The position numbers were made by a program, and so were the translations under genes. A stretch of 55,599 nucleotides of DNA, from positions 1 to 55,599 of the forward strand of contig CAZIAD010000020.1 in the NCBI GenBank assembly GCA_964537555.1, written 5' to 3'. Positions within the stretch are counted from its first letter, which is position 1; each line of letters begins with the position of its first letter. The notes below the pieces were generated by a model. That model made no database searches. It had not been told where the DNA came from and saw nothing but the letters and a program-made list of their open reading frames with translations. The stretch comes from CAYRWR01 sp964537555 (GTDB taxonomy: Bacteria > Spirochaetota > Brevinematia > Brevinematales > CAYRWR01). This document shows positions 17,374-25,647 of the stretch, in pieces.

Positions 17374-19713
17374 ATGCTGACCTATGAGATCCCCGACAGT
17401 CTGAAGACAGAAATAGATGAGCTGGACGCATTGATCCAGGACTACAAACTGGGCCGTATAGATTTTAATGAACTCAAGGCGCACCGTGTCCCATTTGGTA
17501 TATATGAGCAGCGCAAAGACGATACCTACATGGTCCGCATCCGCTGTGCCGGGGGCATGATCACTCCCTCTCAACTGGCCTCTATAGCAGAACTGTCAGA
17601 GAAATATGGTAATGAATATCTCCACCTCACTACCCGTCAGGAAGTACAGATCCACGATGTGGTACTGGATGATATTATTCCTATTCTCAGGGAATTGCAG
17701 CCCATGGGCCTCTCATCCAGGGGGGGAGGGGGCAATACTATCCGTAACATCATGACAGATGTATACTCCGGCATCCACAGCGACCAGGTATTTGATGTCA
17801 CCCCCTATGCTGTAGCTCTCACTTCACAGCTCATTTCTGAGCCGGACTCCTGGAGACTGCCCCGGAAGTACAAGATCTCCTTTTCTGCTTGCCCGGCTGA
17901 CCGGGGCCTGGCTACAGTCAATGACCTGGGGTTCATAGCCGCTCTGAAAGAAGGTCAACAGGGATTTACAGTGTATATAGCCGGAGGCATGGGAGCCCGC
18001 AGCGAGCTGGGAAAAGTACTTTATGAATTTGTCCTCCCGGAGGAGATCTACCCCATTGCCCGTGGACTTAAAAATCTGTTTGATAAACACGGTAACCGCC
18101 GCAATAAACATGATGCCCGCATACGCTTCCTATGGAATAACATGGGAGAAGCTAAATTCCGTTCCCACCTGGAAGCAGAGATAGCAGCCCTCAAACAGCA
18201 GGACCTGCCTGAACTGGATATTCCCCTCATAGAGGATATATCTCCTCTGGATACCCAGTCAGCTATGATACAGATAAATGATGCGGATCAGGCACTGTGG
18301 ATGTCACGTTATGTTCTTGCCCAGAGGCAAACCGGGCTTTATGCTGTGCTCATACCGGTAGCTCTGGGTAATCTCTCACTAAAGACAGCAGTGCTGCTGG
18401 CTATCTACCTGAACAAATTCGGGGACAATGTGTTACGAATCTCCCAGGATCAGAATCTGGTACTGAGGAACATACCGGGACAGGCCCTGGATGAAGTATA
18501 CCATTTTATCAAAACTCATTTTTCTTGGGCCCAGCAGCCGGCAGTTTTGTCTAAGCTGAGAGCCTGCGCCGGAGCATCCACCTGTAAGCTGGGTATAGGG
18601 CTATCCAGGGGACTGGCTGATGCCATTAACCAGGCGACCCTGAGGAGCGGTCTTGATCTGGATGCCCTGCAGGATCTCCGGGTAAATATATCGGGATGTC
18701 CAAATTCCTGCGGACAGCATATGCTGGCGGATATCGGTTATTTTGGGCGGGCTTCCCGTAAGGATGCTCATCTTTATCCTGCCTATCATGTAGTAGTGGG
18801 GGCCCAGATCGGCCGGGGCAGGACCTGTTTTGCAGAACAGCTGGGTTCACTGGCTGCCCGGGATATACCCCGCTTTCACGTGCAGGTCATCAGGGATTAC
18901 CTGGAAAGCAGGCTGGATCATGACAGCTTTGCTATGTATCTGGAAAAAAGAGGTAGAGAACATATCATCCATTTGCTGAAGGACTATGCGAATGTTCCGG
19001 ACTTTGCTGAGGATAAGACTTATTACTACGACTGGGGATCAGAAGAGCTCTTTTCTCTGGCAGGGAGAGGAGTGGGTGAATGTTCCGCAGGGATATTTGA
19101 TCTTATCGATGTCGATGTAAAAAATATCGAAAAAGTCAGGCTGGGATTAGAAAGAGCAGAAAATGATGATGTCAGATCCGGGCTCCTCTATGAGCTGGTA
19201 TTGTATTCCTCCCGTATGCTTCTGGTCACTCAGGGCATTGAAGCCCGGGATGACCAGCAGGTCTTTGAAAAATATCTGGAGACTTTTATCAATCCCTGCC
19301 TGGTGGAAGATAAGTTCAAGAGCCTGATCCTGTCCGCTCTGGCTCAGGACCGGGCAGCTCTGTTAAGAGAGGCCGATCTGTGTCTTGAGCTATCTCATAC
19401 TATGGTGGAGCTCTATCAGAATATGGATAATTCCCTTAATTTCCACAACCAGGCCCAGGCCGCCAGTGAAAGACAAGTGGCCACTGCAGATAAGCGCAGG
19501 TTCAAAGACCTCCGCGGTGTGGCCTGCCCCATGAACTTTGTCAAGGTCAAGATCGAGCTGGCCTCCATGCAGAAGGGGGAGGTCCTGGATATCTGGCTGG
19601 ATGACGGACAGCCCATCCAGAATGTTCCCGGTTCGGTCCGGTCTGAGGGGCATAAGGTCCTGAGTCAGGAGCAGGTGGAGGACTACTGGGGAGTCAGTAT
19701 TCAAAAATCCTGA
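17374..19713 (+). CDS. Siroheme sulfite reductase with C-terminal TusA domain
   Basis: Assimilatory-type sulfite (or nitrite) reductase, 779 residues. Residues about 40-550 contain the repeated ferredoxin-like and siroheme/4Fe-4S halves; the cluster ligands are C398, C404 (CAGASTC) and C442, C446 (CPNSCG). Residues about 560-700 form a helical HEPN-like region. The last 75 residues are a TusA/SirA domain with the sulfur-carrying C718 in GVACPMNFVK. The fusion should hand reduced sulfur straight to a carrier protein. The start at 17374 follows AAGGAGG by 6 bases; an in-frame GTG at 17353 lies inside the operator. First gene of the siroheme operon, which supplies its cofactor. Confidence 0.9.
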   Translation: MLTYEIPDSLKTEIDELDALIQDYKLGRIDFNELKAHRVPFGIYEQRKDDTYMVRIRCAGGMITPSQLASIAELSEKYGNEYLHLTTRQEVQIHDVVLDDIIPILRELQPMGLSSRGGGGNTIRNIMTDVYSGIHSDQVFDVTPYAVALTSQLISEPDSWRLPRKYKISFSACPADRGLATVNDLGFIAALKEGQQGFTVYIAGGMGARSELGKVLYEFVLPEEIYPIARGLKNLFDKHGNRRNKHDARIRFLWNNMGEAKFRSHLEAEIAALKQQDLPELDIPLIEDISPLDTQSAMIQINDADQALWMSRYVLAQRQTGLYAVLIPVALGNLSLKTAVLLAIYLNKFGDNVLRISQDQNLVLRNIPGQALDEVYHFIKTHFSWAQQPAVLSKLRACAGASTCKLGIGLSRGLADAINQATLRSGLDLDALQDLRVNISGCPNSCGQHMLADIGYFGRASRKDAHLYPAYHVVVGAQIGRGRTCFAEQLGSLAARDIPRFHVQVIRDYLESRLDHDSFAMYLEKRGREHIIHLLKDYANVPDFAEDKTYYYDWGSEELFSLAGRGVGECSAGIFDLIDVDVKNIEKVRLGLERAENDDVRSGLLYELVLYSSRMLLVTQGIEARDDQQVFEKYLETFINPCLVEDKFKSLILSALAQDRAALLREADLCLELSHTMVELYQNMDNSLNFHNQAQAASERQVATADKRRFKDLRGVACPMNFVKVKIELASMQKGEVLDIWLDDGQPIQNVPGSVRSEGHKVLSQEQVEDYWGVSIQKS

Positions 19714-19773
19714 ACAGAATTTGCCAAATGAAGATACTGCATTTAACATAAAGAAAAACGGGGAATAAGAGCT

Positions 19774-21693
19774 ATGCTGAAAGTATTATCCCGGTCATCC
19801 GCGCTGGCCCGAAGACAGGTGGAAGAACTTATGGCATTGCTGCCTGCTCGTGATTTTCAGGCATTGACTGTCGAATCCTACGGCGATAAGCACCAGGAGA
19901 TCTCTCTTCTGGATAATACCGATCCTGATTTCTTTACCCGGGAGCTGGATGAAGCCATCCTCCGGGGAGAGGCTGATATTGCCATACATTCCGCCAAGGA
20001 TCTGCCCTATCCTCTGCACCCCGATCTGAGGGTGATCGCCCTCACGGCTCCCGGAGACTGTACCGACTGTCTGGCCGGTGCCTATACTCTCCAGACCCTT
20101 CCTCCCCATGCCCGGGTAGGGGTGTCTTCACCTTCCCGCAGGGACCAGCTCCTGGCAGTACGCCCCGACCTGGAATGTGTGAGCATCCGGGGTACTATAG
20201 AACAACGCCTGGATTACATAGACCGGGGCCAGGTAGATGCTATCCTGGTAGCCACCTGTGCCCTGCATCGGCTGGGCCTGGAGCACAGAATAGGGGAGAT
20301 ACTCCCCTTTAAGACCCATCCCCTCCAGGGCCACCTGGCTGTCACAGCCCGCTATGACCGCCCGGATCTTAAGGCCCTGTTTTATCCTGTGGACCACCGA
20401 GTCACATACGGCAGGGTCACCCTGATGGGATTCGGTCCCGGTTCCCCCGGTCTCCTCACACTGCGGGGGCATGAGATACTGCAGGAGGCGGAGATCATCT
20501 ATCACGATGACCTTATCGATCAAAACTTTCTGCAGAATTACCCCGCTCCCAAAGTCTATGTAGGCAAGAGAAAAGAGGCTCACCACAAGATACAGGATGA
20601 GATACATGAGCTGCTCTACCAGTCTGCCCTGCAGGGCTTAAGAGTGGTCCGGGTCAAAGGGGGCGATCCCTTTATCTATGGCCGGGGCGGGGAAGAGCTG
20701 GCCCTGCTCCGGGAACGTATGATACCGGTAGATGTCCTACCCGGTATCTCAGCGGTACAGGCCGCCGGTGTCTCTCTGGACCTGCCCCTGACTCAGCGCG
20801 GGGTCTCCGATCAGCTTCATATCTTTAGCGGCCATCATGCTCAGTCCAAAGATATTCTGGATGATCTGTCCGGTACTCTGGCCTTTTACATGGCCTCCAC
20901 CAAGCTGGACGAGCTGCAGGCTCAGCTCCTGTCCCGCTTCAGCCCGGATACACCGGCCGCCGCGGTACAGTGGGCCAGTCAGCCCTGGGAAAAGACCTGG
21001 CGGGGCACTATCGCCGCACTGGCAGAATGTCCTCTACAGTCCCCTTTACTGATACTGGCCGGGCCGGCCGCAGCTTTCTCTGCTCCTCAGTCAGTGATCT
21101 GGCATACCGGATTATGGCCCCGTTTTACCAGCCTGCCTTACCGTATACTGCACTATCCCCTGATCGAGATCAGGGAGCTGGCCTGGAGCCATGACCTGGA
21201 TTGGGACCGCTATCAGGGTATTATCTTCACTTCTCAGAATGCAGTAGACATCTTTCTGAAATACCATCGTATCCCCCAGGGTATAGTGATTGCGGCAATT
21301 GGCCCTGTCACTGCCGCCCGTCTGGAGAAACATTTTTATGATGCAGATATACTCCCTCCCCGGGACCATTCGGGCAGTCTGGCTCCTCTCATCGAGGCCA
21401 GGGGAGATATCCGCTTTCTGTATCCGGGCTCGGATATATCCCTGAATGAACTGCATAATCTGGACAATGTAGAAAGACTGTCGGTGTACACCACATTGTC
21501 CCGGAAAGTACATCCGGAGTTCAGCCTGGATCAGCTGGAAGGAGTGATCTTTACTTCTGCCTCCACTATAAGGGCATTTGCAGAGAATTTCCCTGTTTTC
21601 CCGGACCATCTGGTGTATTATGTCAGGGGGCCTCTGTGCATGCAGGAGATACATAAATACCCGGTCCGGGAGGCGAATATTGTCAGCCTTTAA
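19774..21693 (+). CDS. HemC(short)-CobA-HemD fusion: hydroxymethylbilane to precorrin-2 and uroporphyrinogen III
   Basis: A 639-residue fusion. Residues 1-209 match domains 1 and 2 of porphobilinogen deaminase, with R7, D76 (HSAKD) and the arginines in SSPSRRDQ and SIRGTIEQRL. The third domain, which carries the Cys for the dipyrromethane cofactor, is absent. Residues about 213-450 are a uroporphyrinogen-III C-methyltransferase (MGFGPGSPGLLT, VKGGDPFIYGRGGEE, VLPGISAVQAAG). Residues about 455-639 are a uroporphyrinogen-III synthase (IFTSQNAVDIF, IFTSASTIRAF). It links porphobilinogen to precorrin-2 in one chain. How a HemC without the cofactor domain works is unclear; see findings. Confidence 0.85.
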   Translation: MLKVLSRSSALARRQVEELMALLPARDFQALTVESYGDKHQEISLLDNTDPDFFTRELDEAILRGEADIAIHSAKDLPYPLHPDLRVIALTAPGDCTDCLAGAYTLQTLPPHARVGVSSPSRRDQLLAVRPDLECVSIRGTIEQRLDYIDRGQVDAILVATCALHRLGLEHRIGEILPFKTHPLQGHLAVTARYDRPDLKALFYPVDHRVTYGRVTLMGFGPGSPGLLTLRGHEILQEAEIIYHDDLIDQNFLQNYPAPKVYVGKRKEAHHKIQDEIHELLYQSALQGLRVVRVKGGDPFIYGRGGEELALLRERMIPVDVLPGISAVQAAGVSLDLPLTQRGVSDQLHIFSGHHAQSKDILDDLSGTLAFYMASTKLDELQAQLLSRFSPDTPAAAVQWASQPWEKTWRGTIAALAECPLQSPLLILAGPAAAFSAPQSVIWHTGLWPRFTSLPYRILHYPLIEIRELAWSHDLDWDRYQGIIFTSQNAVDIFLKYHRIPQGIVIAAIGPVTAARLEKHFYDADILPPRDHSGSLAPLIEARGDIRFLYPGSDISLNELHNLDNVERLSVYTTLSRKVHPEFSLDQLEGVIFTSASTIRAFAENFPVFPDHLVYYVRGPLCMQEIHKYPVREANIVSL

Positions 21694-22612
21694 ACGATTC
21701 CGTCCCCGTCGGGTAGACGAAGATACCCGGGACAGATACCGTGAGACCCGCCTTCAGCCTGCTGACTTTATTCTCCCCCTGTTTCTGGTAGAGGGGCGGG
21801 GGATTAAGCAGGCCATTCCCTCTATGCCGGGAGTATACCACTACAGCGCAGATGCGCTGATACCCGATCTGCACCACCTGAGGGACAAAGGCCTGAGCGC
21901 CATCCTCCTTTTCGGAGTGCCGGAGCACAAGGGGCTGGAGCAGGCCTGGGATGACAGAGGTATAGTCCAGCAGGCTATACCCCAGATCCGCGCTGCCTGT
22001 CCCGGACTGGAGATCATCACCGATGTCTGTCTCTGTTCCTATACCCCGGACGGCCACTGCCATGTGGGGGACAATGACTCTACTATAGAGATCCTGGCCC
22101 GGGTAGCCCTGTCCCATGCCCGTGCGGGTGCGGATACTGTAGCTCCGTCTGACATGATGGATGGGCGGGTCTGGGCTATCCGGCAGGCCCTGGACCGGGA
22201 AGGATTGAACACCCCCATCATGTCCTATGCTGCCAAATACGCGTCCAGCTTCTACGGCCCTTTCCGGGATGCGGCGGACTGTGCCCCTTCCTCGGGAGAC
22301 CGCCGGGGCTACCAGATGGATCCCCCCAATGGGGATGAAGCTATGGAAGAGATAGCTGCTGATATCGAAGAGGGAGCGGCCTCGGTGATCATCAAACCGG
22401 CCCTGTCCTACCTGGATATCATCCACCGGGCCCGCAGTGCTTTTAAGGTGCCGGTCGTTGCGTATAATGTGTCGGGAGAGTATACTATGGTAAACAACAT
22501 GATAAAAAAAGGACTGGCCCGGGAAGAGATGATAGAAGAAGTGCTGGTATCCATAAAACGGGCCGGGGCGCAGCGGATCATCTCCTACTGGACCCCCCGA
22601 ATAATAGGATGA
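21680..22612 (+). CDS. hemB: Delta-aminolevulinate dehydratase (porphobilinogen synthase)
   Basis: HemB (310 residues) condenses two aminolevulinates to porphobilinogen. Zinc ligands are seen in DVCLCSYTPDGHCHV (three Cys), and the two Schiff-base lysines in SYAAKYASSFYG and VIIKPALSYLD, so it is a zinc-type enzyme. An in-frame ATG lies at 21578, but it would add a non-homologous extension. The TTG at 21680 gives the expected N-terminus (SAFKRFRPRR) and follows GGGAGG by 6 bases. It overlaps the end of the hemC-cobA-hemD gene by 14 bases. Next gene is hemL, 3 bases away. Confidence 0.93.
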   Translation: MSAFKRFRPRRVDEDTRDRYRETRLQPADFILPLFLVEGRGIKQAIPSMPGVYHYSADALIPDLHHLRDKGLSAILLFGVPEHKGLEQAWDDRGIVQQAIPQIRAACPGLEIITDVCLCSYTPDGHCHVGDNDSTIEILARVALSHARAGADTVAPSDMMDGRVWAIRQALDREGLNTPIMSYAAKYASSFYGPFRDAADCAPSSGDRRGYQMDPPNGDEAMEEIAADIEEGAASVIIKPALSYLDIIHRARSAFKVPVVAYNVSGEYTMVNNMIKKGLAREEMIEEVLVSIKRAGAQRIISYWTPRIIG

Positions 22613-22615
22613 TCT

Positions 22616-23875
22616 ATGAATAAAGAATATTACGAAGAGGCATCGAAATATATCCCCGGCGGAGTGAACAGCCCGGTACGAGCCTTTCATTCGGTGGGTA
22701 TCCCTCCGGTCACTGTCAAAAAAGGACTGGGAAAATACCTCTATTCCGAGGAGGGACTGCGCTATACCGACTACTGCCTGTCCTGGGGCCCCCTAATACT
22801 GGGACATGCCTATCCCCCGGTACAGGAGGCGATACGGCGGGCCCTGGTCCACGGCAGTACCTTCGGGGCTCCCACCCTGGTGGAGACGGAGCTGGCCCAC
22901 AAGATAGTAGACCTGGTACCTTCTATTCAAAAGGTCCGCTTTGTGAGCTCCGGTACCGAGGCCGTCATGTCGGCTATTCGTCTGGCCCGGGCCTTTACAG
23001 GCCGGGATATGGTACTGAAGTTTGACGGCTGTTACCATGGCCATTCAGACGGTCTTCTGGTCAGTGCCGGCTCGGGTCTCAGTGAGATGAGCAGGGCCAG
23101 CTCGGCGGGTATCCCGGCCGATGTCATCCGGCATACCCTCTCCATCCCCTACAATGACCTGGATGCCCTCAAAGAAGCCTTTAATCAATATCATGATAAG
23201 ATCGCCTGCGTCATCGTAGAGCCGGTAGCCGGTAACATGGGGGTAGTCCTGCCTCAGGCCGGATTCCTGGAAGAGCTCAGGCTCTGGACCTCCAAGTACG
23301 GCAGCCTCCTCATTTTTGATGAGGTTATCACCGGTTTCAGACTGGCCCCGGGGGGTGCCCAGCAGTATTTCGGTATCACTCCCGATCTGACCATACTGGG
23401 TAAGATCATAGGAGGAGGACTGCCGGTAGGGGCCTTTGGAGGACGGCAGGAGATCATGGACCAGCTGGCCCCTCTGGGCAATGTCTATCAGGCCGGCACC
23501 CTTTCCGGCAATCCCCTGGCCATGCATGCCGGACTGGCTACCCTGGAGGCCCTGGAGACTAACCCTCACTGGTATGGGGATATGGCTGACAAGGTAGGGG
23601 ACTTTGCCCGGATGTGGACACAGGAGACTGGTTTTACTGTCAATCACATCGGGTCCATGTTCACCCTGTTTTACTGCCGGACTACCGTAAGCGATTTCCA
23701 TGATGCCGGTTCCCAGGACCAGGCCCTGTTCCGCTCCTTTTATCGCACCCTGCTGGATCATGATATCTATATGCCCCCCTCTATGTATGAGTCCGCATTT
23801 ATCAGTATAGAACACGATGCTTCCGACCTGGAGCAGATAGTGCGGGTGGCCCGGGATTCCGGCTTGTTTAAATAA
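22616..23875 (+). CDS. hemL: Glutamate-1-semialdehyde 2,1-aminomutase
   Basis: PLP enzyme of 419 residues that makes 5-aminolevulinate from glutamate-1-semialdehyde. It has the family N-terminus (IPGGVNSPVRAF), FDEVITGFR, the PLP lysine in LGKIIGGGLPVGAFGG and the AGTLSGNPLAMHAG motif. Length is normal. It ends the sulfite reductase-siroheme operon, and its partner hemA starts the pathway from the next operon 0.8 kb downstream. Confidence 0.95.
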   Translation: MNKEYYEEASKYIPGGVNSPVRAFHSVGIPPVTVKKGLGKYLYSEEGLRYTDYCLSWGPLILGHAYPPVQEAIRRALVHGSTFGAPTLVETELAHKIVDLVPSIQKVRFVSSGTEAVMSAIRLARAFTGRDMVLKFDGCYHGHSDGLLVSAGSGLSEMSRASSAGIPADVIRHTLSIPYNDLDALKEAFNQYHDKIACVIVEPVAGNMGVVLPQAGFLEELRLWTSKYGSLLIFDEVITGFRLAPGGAQQYFGITPDLTILGKIIGGGLPVGAFGGRQEIMDQLAPLGNVYQAGTLSGNPLAMHAGLATLEALETNPHWYGDMADKVGDFARMWTQETGFTVNHIGSMFTLFYCRTTVSDFHDAGSQDQALFRSFYRTLLDHDIYMPPSMYESAFISIEHDASDLEQIVRVARDSGLFK

Positions 23876-23908
23876 TATCTTACACTGCCTACCACATTTG
23901 TTTAACAC

Positions 23909-23960
23909 TTGACATAATCCTACATTTATTATATACTATAAACACTATAGAGTAAGTAGT
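23909..23960 (+). promoter_or_regulatory. Sulfur-regulon promoter 2 (DUF2061-precorrin-2 dehydrogenase-hemA)
   Basis: TTGACA (23909-23914), 17-base spacer, TATACT (23932-23937), then ACTATAGAGTAAGTAGT (23944-23960). It matches promoter 1 in the -35, spacer length, -10 and the ACTATAG...GTAGT element. Confidence 0.85.
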
Positions 23961-23986
23961 ATATAAAGCATCACCGGGGGCAGAAC

Positions 23987-24220
23987 ATGAAAAAAGAAAA
24001 GACCATTCGCAGTATAGTCAAATCTATCTCCTACCGGCTTACCGGGACCCTGGTCACTGTGGGGGTTTCCTTTATCATTATAGGAGAGATAACTTTTGCC
24101 CTTAAGATCGGGGCAGTAGAGCTCTTTGCCAAGATGTTTACCTACTATCTACATGAGAGGGTCTGGAACCGCCTTAAGTTCGGCCTGGAGGAAGTACAGC
24201 CTCCGGAATATAATATTTAA
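23987..24220 (+). CDS. DUF2061 small membrane protein
   Basis: A 77-residue protein that is almost entirely one DUF2061 domain: KSISYRLTGTLVTVGVSFIIIG, then a second hydrophobic stretch and a YYLHERVWNRLKFG tail. It is a two-helix inner-membrane protein. Known DUF2061 domains often sit beside or fused to sulfate-assimilation proteins, and here a second copy is fused to an APS-kinase-like domain at 49.4 kb. It is the first gene behind sulfur-regulon promoter 2. Precise function is unknown. Confidence 0.9.
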   Translation: MKKEKTIRSIVKSISYRLTGTLVTVGVSFIIIGEITFALKIGAVELFAKMFTYYLHERVWNRLKFGLEEVQPPEYNI

Positions 24221-24237
24221 AAAAACAGGGAGAAATT

Positions 24238-24678
24238 ATGCTTTTTTTACCGATATGTGTTAATATTGAGTCTCAAATGATATTAGTAATCGGAGGTGGC
24301 ACTGCCGCTTTTCATAAGATCTCTTCCGTATTAAAGTATACTACCCTCATCACTGCTATAGCCCCCCGTTTTTCTGAGCCTATGCTGCAGGCTCCTGTCC
24401 AGCGGATACAACGGCCTTTTCATATCTCCGATCTGGACGACGCCTTTCTGGTCTATGCCGCCACGGACGACCGGGAGCTCAATGCAGCTATAGTAGCCGA
24501 AGCACAAAACAGAAACATATTAGTCAATGTCTGTGATGACCCCTCCCTGTCCACCTTTGTCTCACCCGCCATTTTCAGGCAGGGCCATATGAGTGTAGCC
24601 GTGTCCAGCAATGGCAGCGATGTCAAAAAAAGTGTAGAATGGAGAAACCGCATTCAGGAATATTTACAGCATGATTAA
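24238..24678 (+). CDS. Short precorrin-2 dehydrogenase (CysG N-terminal/Met8-like)
   Basis: A 146-residue Rossmann protein that should oxidise precorrin-2 to sirohydrochlorin. It has GGGTAAFHK (nucleotide binding), VYAATDDRELNAAI, and the conserved VCDDPSLSTFVSPAI with the catalytic-type Asp, then VAVSSNGS. It lacks most of the C-terminal dimerisation/ferrochelatase part found in CysG and Met8, so iron insertion may need another protein. Its end overlaps hemA by 8 bases. Confidence 0.82.
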   Translation: MLFLPICVNIESQMILVIGGGTAAFHKISSVLKYTTLITAIAPRFSEPMLQAPVQRIQRPFHISDLDDAFLVYAATDDRELNAAIVAEAQNRNILVNVCDDPSLSTFVSPAIFRQGHMSVAVSSNGSDVKKSVEWRNRIQEYLQHD

Positions 24679-25591
24679 AGTGATAGCCCGCGATTCCGCC
24701 ACCAGCCTGGAGCAGAGGGAGGATTTCCTGAGAGATCTCTATCCCCTGCCGTACACACACTATGTCAGCCTACAGACCTGCGACCGGGTCGAGGTCTATT
24801 ATGAAGACGAGGATAGCACTCATGATAGTATCATCGAGGCAGACACCGTACGCCGATTGTTTCGTATTACAGCCGGCCTGGAGTCGCCCCTCATAGGGGA
24901 GTGCCAGATCCAGCACCAGGTCAAACAGTCCTACCTCCAGGCAGTACGGCAAAAGACAGCCTCCCGCTCCCTCCACCTCCTGTTCCAGAAGGCCCTCATG
25001 GTAGGCAAGAGGGTGCGTGCCCGGACCGGGATATCCACCGGTGCCACTTCCCATGCCCTGGCCGCGGTAGAGATCATCCGGGAGCGTTTTCCCGACCTGT
25101 CCCGGGCCAAGGTCGTTATCCTGGGGGTGAACCACCTCAATGAAAACATTGTACGTTATCTGGTCAAACACGATGGAGAGACCCTGTTTATCGCCAATAG
25201 AAATTATGATAAAGCCCTCCGTCTGGCCCAGAAGCTGGGGGTATACGCCTTTACCTTCCGGGATCTGGAAGGGGAGCTGGCTGACACGGATATACTGATC
25301 ACAGCCACTTCGGCACCCCATATCATTGTTCCCGGTAGTGCTTTTCCCAGAGGCCGGGATATGCTCGTTATTGACCTGGCTGTGCCCCGGGATGTAGACC
25401 CCGCTGCGGCGGAGTTGCCCGGCATCGAGCTCTTTACCACCCCCCAGATCGAGGCCAGGGTACGCTCCGGTATTACTGTACGGAGGGATGAGCTGGACCG
25501 GGCAGAGGCCATTATAGAAGAGGAGCTCAGCGCCTTTATGTCCCGCATCCGGAATGATGAAAAGAGGAGGCAGCCTTCAAATGTTAAATAA
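24671..25591 (+). CDS. hemA: Glutamyl-tRNA reductase (short form)
   Basis: HemA (306 residues) reduces glutamyl-tRNA to glutamate-1-semialdehyde, the first step of the pathway. It has the catalytic Cys motif LQTCDRVE, GLESPLIGECQIQHQVK, and an NADPH domain (VVILGVNHLNENIVRYLVKH). It is about 100 residues shorter than usual, missing most of the C-terminal dimerisation domain and keeping only one short helix. It overlaps the precorrin-2 dehydrogenase gene and shares its sulfur-type promoter. Confidence 0.87.
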   Translation: MIKVIARDSATSLEQREDFLRDLYPLPYTHYVSLQTCDRVEVYYEDEDSTHDSIIEADTVRRLFRITAGLESPLIGECQIQHQVKQSYLQAVRQKTASRSLHLLFQKALMVGKRVRARTGISTGATSHALAAVEIIRERFPDLSRAKVVILGVNHLNENIVRYLVKHDGETLFIANRNYDKALRLAQKLGVYAFTFRDLEGELADTDILITATSAPHIIVPGSAFPRGRDMLVIDLAVPRDVDPAAAELPGIELFTTPQIEARVRSGITVRRDELDRAEAIIEEELSAFMSRIRNDEKRRQPSNVK

Positions 25592-25647
25592 CAGAATATA
25601 TACAGACCCAAAGGTGCCTTCATATTAATATTAACAGGAGAATCAAA

